DNA from: Auanema rhodensis
Lineage: Eukaryota; Nematoda; Chromadorea; Rhabditida; Rhabditidae
Direction of reading: 5' to 3'
DNA length: 64,000 nucleotides
NCBI GenBank assembly: GCA_964057225.1
Contig: OZ059896.1
Location: 5,518,001 to 5,582,000 of the forward strand
Each line of letters opens with the position of its first letter. The stretch's first letter is position 1. The notes under the pieces were generated by a model. It searched no databases. It was not told where the DNA came from and saw nothing but the letters and a program-made list of their open reading frames with translations. Positions 51,243 through 63,705 of the stretch are shown here, piece by piece. The translations under genes and the position numbers were made by a program.

Positions 51243-52863
51243 CATTGAGAAACGCTTAATACAAAAATTAGTTATGATCGTTTGAAAAATGATGCATTAG
51301 TGTATGTTGAGTTTCCATGTACACTCAAAATTGCTTCCAAAAACATTTTGACAAAAATTTTTTCGAAAAATTTGAAAATAATTTAGCAAAAAGTAGATGT
51401 TTTTAGATTCCTTTTTTCAAGGCAAAAACGATAGACAATGTTATTCAACGAAAAAATTAATTCTTCAGGGTGAAAATCGAGGATATAAGTGTGAACTTAT
51501 ATCAGTTGATATCTCGGTGCATTTTTAAGCTAGCGCAAATCTGATAACACAGATCTACGCAGCTTAAAAATCCGCATCGAATGCACTAAACTTCATTGAG
51601 AAAAGCTTAATACAAAAATTAGTTATGATCGTTTGAAAAATGATGCATTAGTGTATGTTGAGTTTCCATGTACACTCAAAATTGCTTCCAAAAACATTTT
51701 GACAAAAATTTTTTCGAAAAATTTCAAAATAATTTAGCAAAAAGTAGATGTTTTTAGATTCCTTTTTTCAAGGCAAAAACGATAGACAATGTTATTCAAC
51801 GAAAAAATTAATTCTTCAGGGTGAAAATCGAGGATATAGGTGTGAACTTATATCAGTTGATATCTCGGTGCATTTTTAAGCTAGCGCAAATCTGATAACA
51901 CAGATCGACGCAGCATAAAAATCCGCATCGAATGCACTATACTACATTGAGAAACGCTTAATACAAAAATTAGTTATGATCGTTTGAAAAATGATGCATT
52001 AGTGTATGTTGAGTTTCCATGTACACTCAAAATTGCTTCCAAAAACATTTTGACAAAAATTTTTTCGAAAAATTTGAGAATAATTTAGCAAAAAGTAGAT
52101 GTTTTTAGATTCCTTTTTTCAAGGCAAAAACGATAGACAATGTTATTCAACGAAAAAATTAATTCTTCAGGGTGAAAATCGAGGATATAAGTGTGAACTT
52201 ATATCAGTTGATATCTCGGTGCATTTTTAAGCTAGCGCAAATCTGATAACACAGATCTACGCAGCTTAAAAATCCGCATCGAATGCACTAAACTTCATTG
52301 AGAAAAGCTTAATACAAAAATTAGTTATGATCGTTTGAAAAATGATGCATTAGTGTATGTTGAGTTTCCATGTACACTCAAAATTGCTTCCAAAAACATT
52401 TTGACAAAAATTTTTTCGAAAAATTTCAGAATAATTTAGCAAAAAGTAGATGTTTTTAGATTCCTTTTTTCAAGGCAAAAACGATAGACAATGTTATTCA
52501 ACGAAAAAATTAATTCTTCAGGGTGAAAATCGAGGATATAGGTGTGAACTTATATCAGTTGATATCTCGGTGCATTTTTAAGCTAGCGCAAATCTGATAA
52601 CACAGATCGACGCAGCATAAAAATCCGCATCGAATGCACTATACTACATTGAGAAACGCTTAATACAAAAATTAGTTATGATCGTTTGAAAAATGATGCA
52701 TTAGTGTATGTTGAGTTTCCATGTACACTCAAAATTGCTTCCAAAAACATTTTGACAAAAATTTTTTCGAAAAATTTCAAAATAATTTAGCAAAAAGTAG
52801 ATGTTTTTAGATTCCTTTTTTCAAGGCAAAAACGATGGACAATGTTATTCAACGAAAAAATTA
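51243..52863 (+). repeat. Five-unit (1755-bp) duplication, copy 2
   Basis: Copy of 49488-51108. One unit of this type (gaaaataatt followed by ctacgcag with aaacttcattg) reappears near 62260-62480, exactly 31 units downstream, which shows that older dispersed relatives also exist. Confidence 0.9.
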
Positions 52864-55689
52864 ATTCTTCAGGGTGAAAATCGAGGATATAAGTGTGAAC
52901 TTATATCAGTTGATATCTCGGTGCATTTTTAAGCTAGCGCAAATCTGATAACACAGATCGACGCAGCTTAAAAATCCGCATCGAATGCACTATACTACAT
53001 TGAGAAAAGCTAAATACAAAAATTAGTTATGATCGTTTGAAAAATGATGCATTAGTGTATGTTGAGTTTCCATGTACACTCAAAATTGCTTCCAAAAACA
53101 TTTTGACAAAAATTTTTTCGAAAAATTTGAGAATAATTTAGCAAAAAGTAGATGTTTTTAGATTCCTTTTTTCAAGGCAAAAACGATGGACAATGTTATT
53201 CAACGAAAAAATTAATTCTTCAGGGTGAAAATCGAGGATATAAGTGTGAACTTATATCAGTTGATATCTCGGTGCATTTTTAAGCTAGCGCAAATCTGAT
53301 AACACAGATCGACGCAGCTTAAAAATCCGCATCGAATGCACTATACTACATTGAGAAACGCTTAATACAAAAATTAGTTATGATCGTTTGAAAAATGATG
53401 CATTAGTGTATGTTGAGTTTCCATGTACACTCAAAATTGCTTCCAAAAACATTTTGACAAAAATTTTTTCGAAAAACTTCAAAATAATTTAGCAAAAAGT
53501 AGATGTTTTTAGATTCCTTTTTTCAAGGCAAAAACGATGGACAATGTTATTCAACGAAAAAATTATTTCTTCAGGGTGAAAATCGAGGATATAAGTGTGA
53601 ACTTATATCAGTTGATATCTCGGTGCATTTTTAAGCTAGCGCAAATCTGATAACACAGATCGACGCAGCATAAAAATCCGCATCGAATGCACTATACTAC
53701 ATTGAAAAAAGCTGAATACAAAAATTAGTTATGATCGTTTGAAAAATGATGCATTAGTGTATGTTGAGTTTCCATGTACACTCAAAATTGCTTCCAAAAA
53801 CATTTTGACAAAAATTTTTTCGAAAAATTTCAAAATAATTTAGCAAAAAGTAGATGTTTTTAAATTCCTTTTTTCAAGGCAAAAACGATGGACAATGTTA
53901 TTCAACGAAAAAATTAATTCTTCAGGGTGAAAATCGAGGATATAAGTGTGAACTTATATCAGTTGATATCTCGGTGCATTTTTAAGCTAGCGCAAATCTG
54001 ATAACACAGATCGACGCAGCTTAAAAATCCGCATCGAATGCACTATATAACATTGAGAAAAGCTAAATACAAAAATTAGTTATGATCGTTTGAAAAATGA
54101 TGCATTAGTGTATGTTGAGTTTCCATGTACACTCAAAATTGCTTCCAAAAACATTTTGACAAAAATTTTTTCGAAAAATTTCAAAATAATTTAGCAAAAA
54201 GTAGATGTTTTTAGATTCCTTTTTTCAAGGCAAAAACGATAGACAATGTTATTCAACGAAAAAATTAATTCTTCAGGGTGAAAATCGAGGATATAAGTGT
54301 GAACTTATATCAGTTGATATCTCGGTGCATTTTCAAGCTAGCGCAAATCTGATAGTACAGATCGACGCAGCTTAAAAATCCGCATCGAATGCACTATACT
54401 ACATTGAGAAAAGCTGAATACAAAAATTAGTTATGATCGTTTGAAAAATGATGCATTAGTGTATGTTGAGTTTCCATGTACACTCAAAATTGCTTCCAAA
54501 AACATTTTGACAAAAATTTTTTCGAAAAATTTCAAAATAATTTAGCAAAAAGTAGATGTTTTTAGATTCCTTTTTTCAAGGCAAAAACGATAGACAATGT
54601 TATTCAACGAAAAAATTAATTCTTCAGGGTGAAAATCGAGGATATAAGTGTGAACTTATATCAGTTGATATCTCGGTGCATTTTTAAGCTAGCGCAAATC
54701 TGATAACACAGATCGACGCAGCATAAAAATCCGCATCGAATGCACTATACTACATTGAAAAAAGCTGAATACAAAAATTAGTTATGATCGTTTGAAAAAT
54801 GATGCATTAGTGTATGTTGAGTTTCCATGTACACTCAAAATTGCTTCCAAAAACATTTTGACAAAAATTTTTTCGAAAAATTTCAAAATAATTTAGCAAA
54901 AAGTAGATGTTTTTAAATTCCTTTTTTCAAGGCAAAAACGATGGACAATGTTATTCAACGAAAAAATTAATTCTTCAGGGTGAAAATCGAGGATATAAGT
55001 GTGAACTTATATCAGTTGATATCTCGGTGCATTTTTAAGCTAGCGCAAATCTGATAACACAGATCGACGCAGCTTAAAAATCCGCATCGAATGCACTATA
55101 TAACATTGAGAAAAGCTAAATACAAAAATTAGTTATGATCGTTTGAAAAATGATGCATTAGTGTATGTTGAGTTTCCATGTACACTCAAAATTGCTTCCA
55201 AAAACATTTTGACAAAAATTTTTTCGAAAAATTTCAAAATAATTTAGCAAAAAGTAGATGTTTTTAGATTCCTTTTTTCAAGGCAAAAACGATAGACAAT
55301 GTTATTCAACGAAAAAATTAATTCTTCAGGGTGAAAATCGAGGATATAAGTGTGAACTTATATCAGTTGATATCTCGGTGCATTTTCAAGCTAGCGCAAA
55401 TCTGATAGTACAGATCGACGCAGCTTAAAAATCCGCATCGAATGCACTATACTACATTGAGAAACGCTTAATACAAAAATTAGTTATGATCGTTTGAAAA
55501 ATGATGCATTAGTGTATGTTGAGTTTCCATGTACACTCAAAATTGCTTCCAAAAACATTTTGACAAAAATTTTTTCGAAAAATTTCAAAATAATTTAGCA
55601 AAAAGTAGATGTTTTTAGATTCCTTTTTTCAAGGCAAAAACGATGGACAATGTTATTCAACGAAAAAATTATTTCTTCAGGGTGAAAAT

Positions 55690-56400
55690 CGAGGATATAA
55701 GTGTGAACTTATATCAGTTGATATCTCGGTGCATTTTTAAGCTAGCGCAAATCTGATAACACAGATCGACGCAGCATAAAAATCCGCATCGAATGCACTA
55801 TACTACATTGAGAAAAGCTGAATACAAAAATTAGTTATGATCGTTTGAAAAATGATGCATTAGTGTATGTTAAGTTTCCATGTACACTCAAAATTGCTTC
55901 CAAAAACATTTTGACAAAAATTTTTTCGAAAAATTTCAAAATAATTTAGCAAAAAGTAGATGTTTTTAGATTCCTTTTTTCAAGGCAAAAACGATGGACA
56001 ATGTTATTCAACGAAAAAATTATTTCTTCAGGGTGAAAATCGAGGATATAAGTGTGAACTTATATCAGTTGATATCTCGGTGCATTTTTAAGCTAGCGCA
56101 AATCTGATAACACAGATCGACGCAGCTTAAAAATCCGCATCGAATGCACTATACTACATTGAGAAAAGCTGAATACAAAAATTAGTTATGATCGTTTGAA
56201 AAATGATGCATTAGTGTATGTTAAGTTTCCATGTACACTCAAAATTGCTTCCAAAAACATTTTGACAAAAATTTTTTCGAAAAATTTCAAAATAATTTAG
56301 CAAAAAGTAGATGTTTTTAGATTCCTTTTTTCAAGGCAAAAACGATGGACAATGTTATTCAACGAAAAAATTATTTCTTCAGGGTGAAAATCGAGGATAT
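55690..56400 (+). repeat. Single-unit duplication marked by gttaag
   Basis: The change gttaagtttcc, where all other units have gttgagtttcc, occurs in two neighbouring units at 55871 and 56222, exactly 351 bp apart. The equivalent unit in the related block (59381) has gttgag and is single. The substitution therefore came first and the one-unit duplication afterwards, both after the 9-unit block was copied. Confidence 0.88.
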
Positions 56401-58164
56401 AAGTGTGAACTTATATCAGTTGATATCTCGGTGCATTTTTAAGCTAGCGCAAATCTGATAACACAGATCGACGCAGCTTAAAAATCCGCATCGAATGCAC
56501 TATACTACATTGAGAAAAGCTGAATACAAAAATTAGTTATGATCGTTTGAAAAATGATGCATTAGTGTATGTTGAGTTTCCATGTACACTCAAAATTGCT
56601 TCCAAAAACATTTTGACAAAAATTTTTTCGAAAAATTTCAAAATAATTTAGCAAAAAGTAGATGTTTTTAAATTCCTTTTTTCAAGGCAAAAACGATGGA
56701 CAATGTTATTCAACGAAAAAATTAATTCTTCAGGGTGAAAATCGAGGATATAAGTGTGAACTTATATCAGTTGATATCTCGGTGCATTTTTAAGCTAGCG
56801 CAAATCTGATAACACAGATCGACGCAGCTTAAAAATCCGCATCGAATGCACTATACTACATTGAGAAAAGCTAAATACAAAAATTAGTTATGATCGTTTG
56901 AAAAATGATGCATTAGTGTATGTTGAGTTTCCATGTACACTCAAAATTGCTTCCAAAAACATTTTGACAAAAATTTTTTCGAAAAATTTGAGAATAATTT
57001 AGCAAAAAGTAGATGTTTTTAGATTCCTTTTTTCAAGGCAAAAACGATGGACAATGTTATTCAACGAAAAAATTAATTCTTCAGGGTGAAAATCGAGGAT
57101 ATAAGTGTGAACTTATATCAGTTGATATCTCGGTGCATTTTTAAGCTAGCGCAAATCTGATAACACAGATCGACGCAGCTTAAAAATCCGCATCGAATGC
57201 ACTATATAACATTGAGAAAAGCTAAATACAAAAATTAGTTATGATCGTTTGAAAAATGATGCATTAGTGTATGTTGAGTTTCCATGTACACTCAAAATTG
57301 CTTCCAAAAACATTTTGACAAAAATTTTTTCGAAAAATTTCAAAATAATTTAGCAAAAAGTAGATGTTTTTAGATTCCTTTTTTCAAGGCAAAAACGATA
57401 GACAATGTTATTCAACGAAAAAATTAATTCTTCAGGGTGAAAATCGAGGATATAAGTGTGAACTTATATCAGTTGATATCTCGGTGCATTTTCAAGCTAG
57501 CGCAAATCTGATAGTACAGATCGACGCAGCTTAAAAATCCGCATCGAATGCACTATACTACATTGAGAAACGCTTAATACAAAAATTAGTTATGATCGTT
57601 TGAAAAATGATGCATTAGTGTATGTTGAGTTTCCATGTACACTCAAAATTGCTTCCAAAAACATTTTGACAAAAATTTTTTCGAAAAATTTCAAAATAAT
57701 TTAGCAAAAAGTAGATGTTTTTAGATTCCTTTTTTCAAGGCAAAAACGATGGACAATGTTATTCAACGAAAAAATTATTTCTTCAGGGTGAAAATCGAGG
57801 ATATAAGTGTGAACTTATATCAGTTGATATCTCGGTGCATTTTTAAGCTAGCGCAAATCTGATAACACAGATCGACGCAGCATAAAAATCCGCATCGAAT
57901 GCACTATACTACATTGAGAAAAGCTGAATACAAAAATTAGTTATGATCGTTTGAAAAATGATGCATTAGTGTATGTTGAGTTTCCATGTACACTCAAAAT
58001 TGCTTCCAAAAACATTTTGACAAAAATTTTTTCGAAAAATTTCAAAATAATTTAGCAAAAAGTAGATGTTTTTAGATTCCTTTTTTCAAGGCAAAAACGA
58101 TGGACAATGTTATTCAACGAAAAAATTATTTCTTCAGGGTGAAAATCGAGGATATAAGTGTGAA
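56224..58164 (+). repeat. Nine-unit (3159-bp) duplication, copy 1
   Basis: Matches 59383-61323. Markers are tttaaattcc (56667 and 59826), gagaataatt, ctatataac (57202 and 60361) and the gatagtac, attatttc and gcagcat units. Upstream, 55.4-56.2 kb matches 58.9-59.7 kb at 3510 bp (10 units). The one-unit difference in offset is the duplicated gttaag unit. Confidence 0.9.
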
Positions 58165-59382
58165 CTTATATCAGTTGATATCTCGGTGCATTTTTAAGCT
58201 AGCGCAAATCTGATAACACAGATCGACGCAGCTTAAAAATCCGCATCGAATGCACTATACTACATTGAGAAAAGCTGAATACAAAAATTAGTTATGATCG
58301 TTTGAAAAATGATGCATTAGTGTATGTTGAGTTTCCATGTACACTCAAAATTGCTTCCAAAAACATTTTGACAAAAATTTTTTCGAAAAATTTCAAAATA
58401 ATTTAGCAAAAAGTAGATGTTTTTAGATTCCTTTTTTCAAGGCAAAAACGATAGACAATGTTATTCAACGAAAAAATTAATTCTTCAGGGTGAAAATCGA
58501 GGATATAAGTGTGAACTTATATCAGTTGATATCTCGGTGCATTTTCAAGCTAGCGCAAATCTGATAGTACAGATCGACGCAGCTTAAAAATCCGCATCGA
58601 ATGCACTATACTACATTGAGAAACGCTTAATACAAAAATTAGTTATGATCGTTTGAAAAATGATGCATTAGTGTATGTTGAGTTTCCATGTACACTCAAA
58701 ATTGCTTCCAAAAACATTTTGACAAAAATTTTTTCGAAAAATTTCAAAATAATTTAGCAAAAAGTAGATGTTTTTAGATTCCTTTTTTCAAGGCAAAAAC
58801 GATAGACAATGTTATTCAACGAAAAAATTAATTCTTCAGGGTGAAAATCGAGGATATAAGTGTGAACTTATATCAGTTGATATCTCGGTGCATTTTCAAG
58901 CTAGCGCAAATCTGATAGTACAGATCGACGCAGCTTAAAAATCCGCATCGAATGCACTATACTACATTGAGAAACGCTTAATACAAAAATTAGTTATGAT
59001 CGTTTGAAAAATGATGCATTAGTGTATGTTGAGTTTCCATGTACACTCAAAATTGCTTCCAAAAACATTTTGACAAAAATTTTTTCGAAAAATTTCAAAA
59101 TAATTTAGCAAAAAGTAGATGTTTTTAGATTCCTTTTTTCAAGGCAAAAACGATGGACAATGTTATTCAACGAAAAAATTATTTCTTCAGGGTGAAAATC
59201 GAGGATATAAGTGTGAACTTATATCAGTTGATATCTCGGTGCATTTTTAAGCTAGCGCAAATCTGATAACACAGATCGACGCAGCATAAAAATCCGCATC
59301 GAATGCACTATACTACATTGAGAAAAGCTGAATACAAAAATTAGTTATGATCGTTTGAAAAATGATGCATTAGTGTATGTTG

Positions 59383-61323
59383 AGTTTCCATGTACACTCA
59401 AAATTGCTTCCAAAAACATTTTGACAAAAATTTTTTCGAAAAATTTCAAAATAATTTAGCAAAAAGTAGATGTTTTTAGATTCCTTTTTTCAAGGCAAAA
59501 ACGATGGACAATGTTATTCAACGAAAAAATTATTTCTTCAGGGTGAAAATCGAGGATATAAGTGTGAACTTATATCAGTTGATATCTCGGTGCATTTTTA
59601 AGCTAGCGCAAATCTGATAACACAGATCGACGCAGCTTAAAAATCCGCATCGAATGCACTATACTACATTGAGAAAAGCTGAATACAAAAATTAGTTATG
59701 ATCGTTTGAAAAATGATGCATTAGTGTATGTTGAGTTTCCATGTACACTCAAAATTGCTTCCAAAAACATTTTGACAAAAATTTTTTCGAAAAATTTCAA
59801 AATAATTTAGCAAAAAGTAGATGTTTTTAAATTCCTTTTTTCAAGGCAAAAACGATGGACAATGTTATTCAACGAAAAAATTAATTCTTCAGGGTGAAAA
59901 TCGAGGATATAAGTGTGAACTTATATCAGTTGATATCTCGGTGCATTTTTAAGCTAGCGCAAATCTGATAACACAGATCGACGCAGCTTAAAAATCCGCA
60001 TCGAATGCACTATACTACATTGAGAAAAGCTAAATACAAAAATTAGTTATGATCGTTTGAAAAATGATGCATTAGTGTATGTTGAGTTTCCATGTACACT
60101 CAAAATTGCTTCCAAAAACATTTTGACAAAAATTTTTTCGAAAAATTTGAGAATAATTTAGCAAAAAGTAGATGTTTTTAGATTCCTTTTTTCAAGGCAA
60201 AAACGATGGACAATGTTATTCAACGAAAAAATTAATTCTTCAGGGTGAAAATCGAGGATATAAGTGTGAACTTATATCAGTTGATATCTCGGTGCATTTT
60301 TAAGCTAGCGCAAATCTGATAACACAGATCGACGCAGCTTAAAAATCCGCATCGAATGCACTATATAACATTGAGAAAAGCTAAATACAAAAATTAGTTA
60401 TGATCGTTTGAAAAATGATGCATTAGTGTATGTTGAGTTTCCATGTACACTCAAAATTGCTTCCAAAAACATTTTGACAAAAATTTTTTCGAAAAATTTC
60501 AAAATAATTTAGCAAAAAGTAGATGTTTTTAGATTCCTTTTTTCAAGGCAAAAACGATAGACAATGTTATTCAACGAAAAAAATAATTCTTCAGGGTGAA
60601 AATCGAGGATATAAGTGTGAACTTATATCAGTTGATATCTCGGTGCATTTTCAAGCTAGCGCAAATCTGATAGTACAGATCGACGCAGCTTAAAAATCCG
60701 CATCGAATGCACTATACTACATTGAGAAACGCTTAATACAAAAATTAGTTATGATCGTTTGAAAAATGATGCATTAGTGTATGTTGAGTTTCCATGTACA
60801 CTCAAAATTGCTTCCAAAAACATTTTGACAAAAATTTTTTCGAAAAATTTCAAAATAATTTAGCAAAAAGTAGATGTTTTTAGATTCCTTTTTTCAAGGC
60901 AAAAACGATGGACAATGTTATTCAACGAAAAAATTATTTCTTCAGGGTGAAAATCGAGGATATAAGTGTGAACTTATATCAGTTGATATCTCGGTGCATT
61001 TTTAAGCTAGCGCAAATCTGATAACACAGATCGACGCAGCATAAAAATCCGCATCGAATGCACTATACTACATTGAGAAAAGCTGAATACAAAAATTAGT
61101 TATGATCGTTTGAAAAATGATGCATTAGTGTATGTTGAGTTTCCATGTACACTCAAAATTGCTTCCAAAAACATTTTGACAAAAATTTTTTCGAAAAATT
61201 TCAAAATAATTTAGCAAAAAGTAGATGTTTTTAGATTCCTTTTTTCAAGGCAAAAACGATGGACAATGTTATTCAACGAAAAAATTATTTCTTCAGGGTG
61301 AAAATCGAGGATATAAGTGTGAA
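59383..61323 (+). repeat. Nine-unit (3159-bp) duplication, copy 2
   Basis: Copy of 56224-58164. The private change noticed is A at 60583 (aaaaaaataattc). The match ends at 61324, where gaatttat replaces gaacttat, at which point the sequence instead resembles 48.3-48.7 kb. Confidence 0.9.
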
Positions 61324-63705
61324 TTTATATCAGTTGATATCTCGGTGCATTTTTAAGCTAGCGCAAATCTGATAACACAGATCGACGCAGCATAAAAATC
61401 CGCATCGAATGCACTATACTACATTGAGAAAAGCTAAATACAAAAATTAGTTATGATCGTTTGAAAAATGATGCATTAGTGTATGTTGAGTTTCCATGTA
61501 CACTCAACATTGCTTCCAAAAACATTTTGACCAAAATTTTTTCGAAAAATTTCAAAATAATTTAGCAAAAAGTAGATGTTTTCAGATTCCTTTTTTCAAG
61601 GCAAAAACGATAGACAATGTTATTCAACGAAAAAATTAATTCTTCAGGGTGAAAATCGAGGATATAAGTGTGAATTTATATCAGTTGATATCTCGGTGCA
61701 TTTTTAAGCTAGCGCAAATCTGATAGTACAGATCGACGCAGCTTAAAAATCCGCATCGAACGCACTATACTACATTGAGAAACGCTTAATACAAAAATTA
61801 GTTATGATCGTTTGAAAAATGATGCATTAGTGTATGTTGAGTTTCCATGTACACTCAAAATTGCTTCCAAAAACATTTTGACAAAAATTTTTTCGAAAAA
61901 TTTCAAAATAATTTAGCAAAAAGTAGATGTTTTTAGATTCCTTTTTTCAAGGCAAAAACGATGGACAATGTTATTCAACGAAAAAATTATTTCTTCAGGG
62001 TGAAAATCGAGGATATAAGTGTGAACTTATATCAGTTGATATCTCGGTGCATTTTTAAGCTAGCGCAAATCTGATAACACAGATCGACGCAGCATAAAAA
62101 TCCGCATCGAATGCACTATACTACATTGAGAAACGCTTAATACAAAAATTAGTTATGATCGTTTGAAAAATGATGCATTAGTGTATGTTGAGTTTCCATG
62201 TACACTCAAAATTGCTTCCAAAAACATTTTGACAAAAATTTTTTCGAAAAATTTGAAAATAATTTAGCAAAAAGTAGATGTTTTTAGATTCCTTTTTTCA
62301 AGGCAAAAACGATAGACAATGTTATTCAACGAAAAAATTAATTCTTCAGGGTGAAAATCGAGGATATAAGTGTGAACTTATATCAGTTGATATCTCGGTG
62401 CATTTTTAAGCTAGCGCAAATCTGATAACACAGATCTACGCAGCTTAAAAATCCGCATCGAATGCACTAAACTTCATTGAGAAAAGCTTAATACAAAAAT
62501 TAGTTATGATCGTTTGAAAAATGATGCATTAGTGTATGTTGAGTTTCCATGTACACTCAAAATTGCTTCCAAAAACATTTTGACAAAAATTTTTTCGAAA
62601 AATTTCAAAATAATTTAGCAAAAAGTAGATGTTTTTAGATTCCTTTTTTCAAGGCAAAAACGATAGACAATGTTATTCAACGAAAAAATTAATTCTTCAG
62701 GGTGAAAATCGAGGATATAGGTGTGAACATATATATCAGTTGATATCTCGGTGCATTTTTAAGCTAGCGCAAATCTGATAACACAGATCGACGCAGCATA
62801 AAAATCCGCATCGAATGCACTATACTACATTGAGAAACGCTTAATACAAAAATTAGTTATGATCGTTTGAAAAATGATGCATTAGTGTATGTTGAGTTTC
62901 CATGTACACTCAAAATTGCTTCCAAAAACATTTTGACAAAAATTTTTTCGAAAAATTTCAAAATAATTTAGCAAAAAGTAGATGTTTTCAGATTCCTTTT
63001 TTCAAGGCAAAAACGATAGACAATGTTATTCAACGAAAAAATTAATTCTTCAGGGTGAAAATCGAGGATGTAAGTGTGAACTTATATCAGTTGATATCTC
63101 GGTGCATTTTTAAGCTAGCGCAAATCTGATAACACAGATCTACGCAGCTTAAAAATCCGCATCGAATGCACTATACTACATTGAGAAACGCTTAATACAA
63201 AAATTAGTTATGATCGTTTGAAAAATGATGCATTAGTGTATGTTGAGTTTCCATGTACACTCAAAATTGCTTCCAAAAACATTTTGACAAAAATTTTTTC
63301 GAAAAATTTCAAAATAATTTAGCAAAAAGTAGATGTTTTTAGATTTCTTTTTTCAAGGCAAAAACGATAGACAATGTTATTCAACGAAAAAATTAATTCT
63401 TCAGGGTGAAAATCGAGGATATAAGTGTGAACTTATATCAGTTGATATCTCGGTGCATTTTTAAGCTAGCGCAAATCTGATAACACAGATCTACGCAGCT
63501 TAAAAATCCGCATCGAATGCACTAAACTTCATTGAGAAAAGCTTAATACAAAAATTAGTTATGATCGTTTGAAAAATGATGCATTAGTGTATGTTGAGTT
63601 TCCATGTACACTCAAAATTGCTTCCAAAAACATTTTGACAAAAATTTTTTCGAAAAATTTGAAGATAATTTAGCAAAAAGTAGATGTTTTTAGATTCCTT
63701 TTTTC

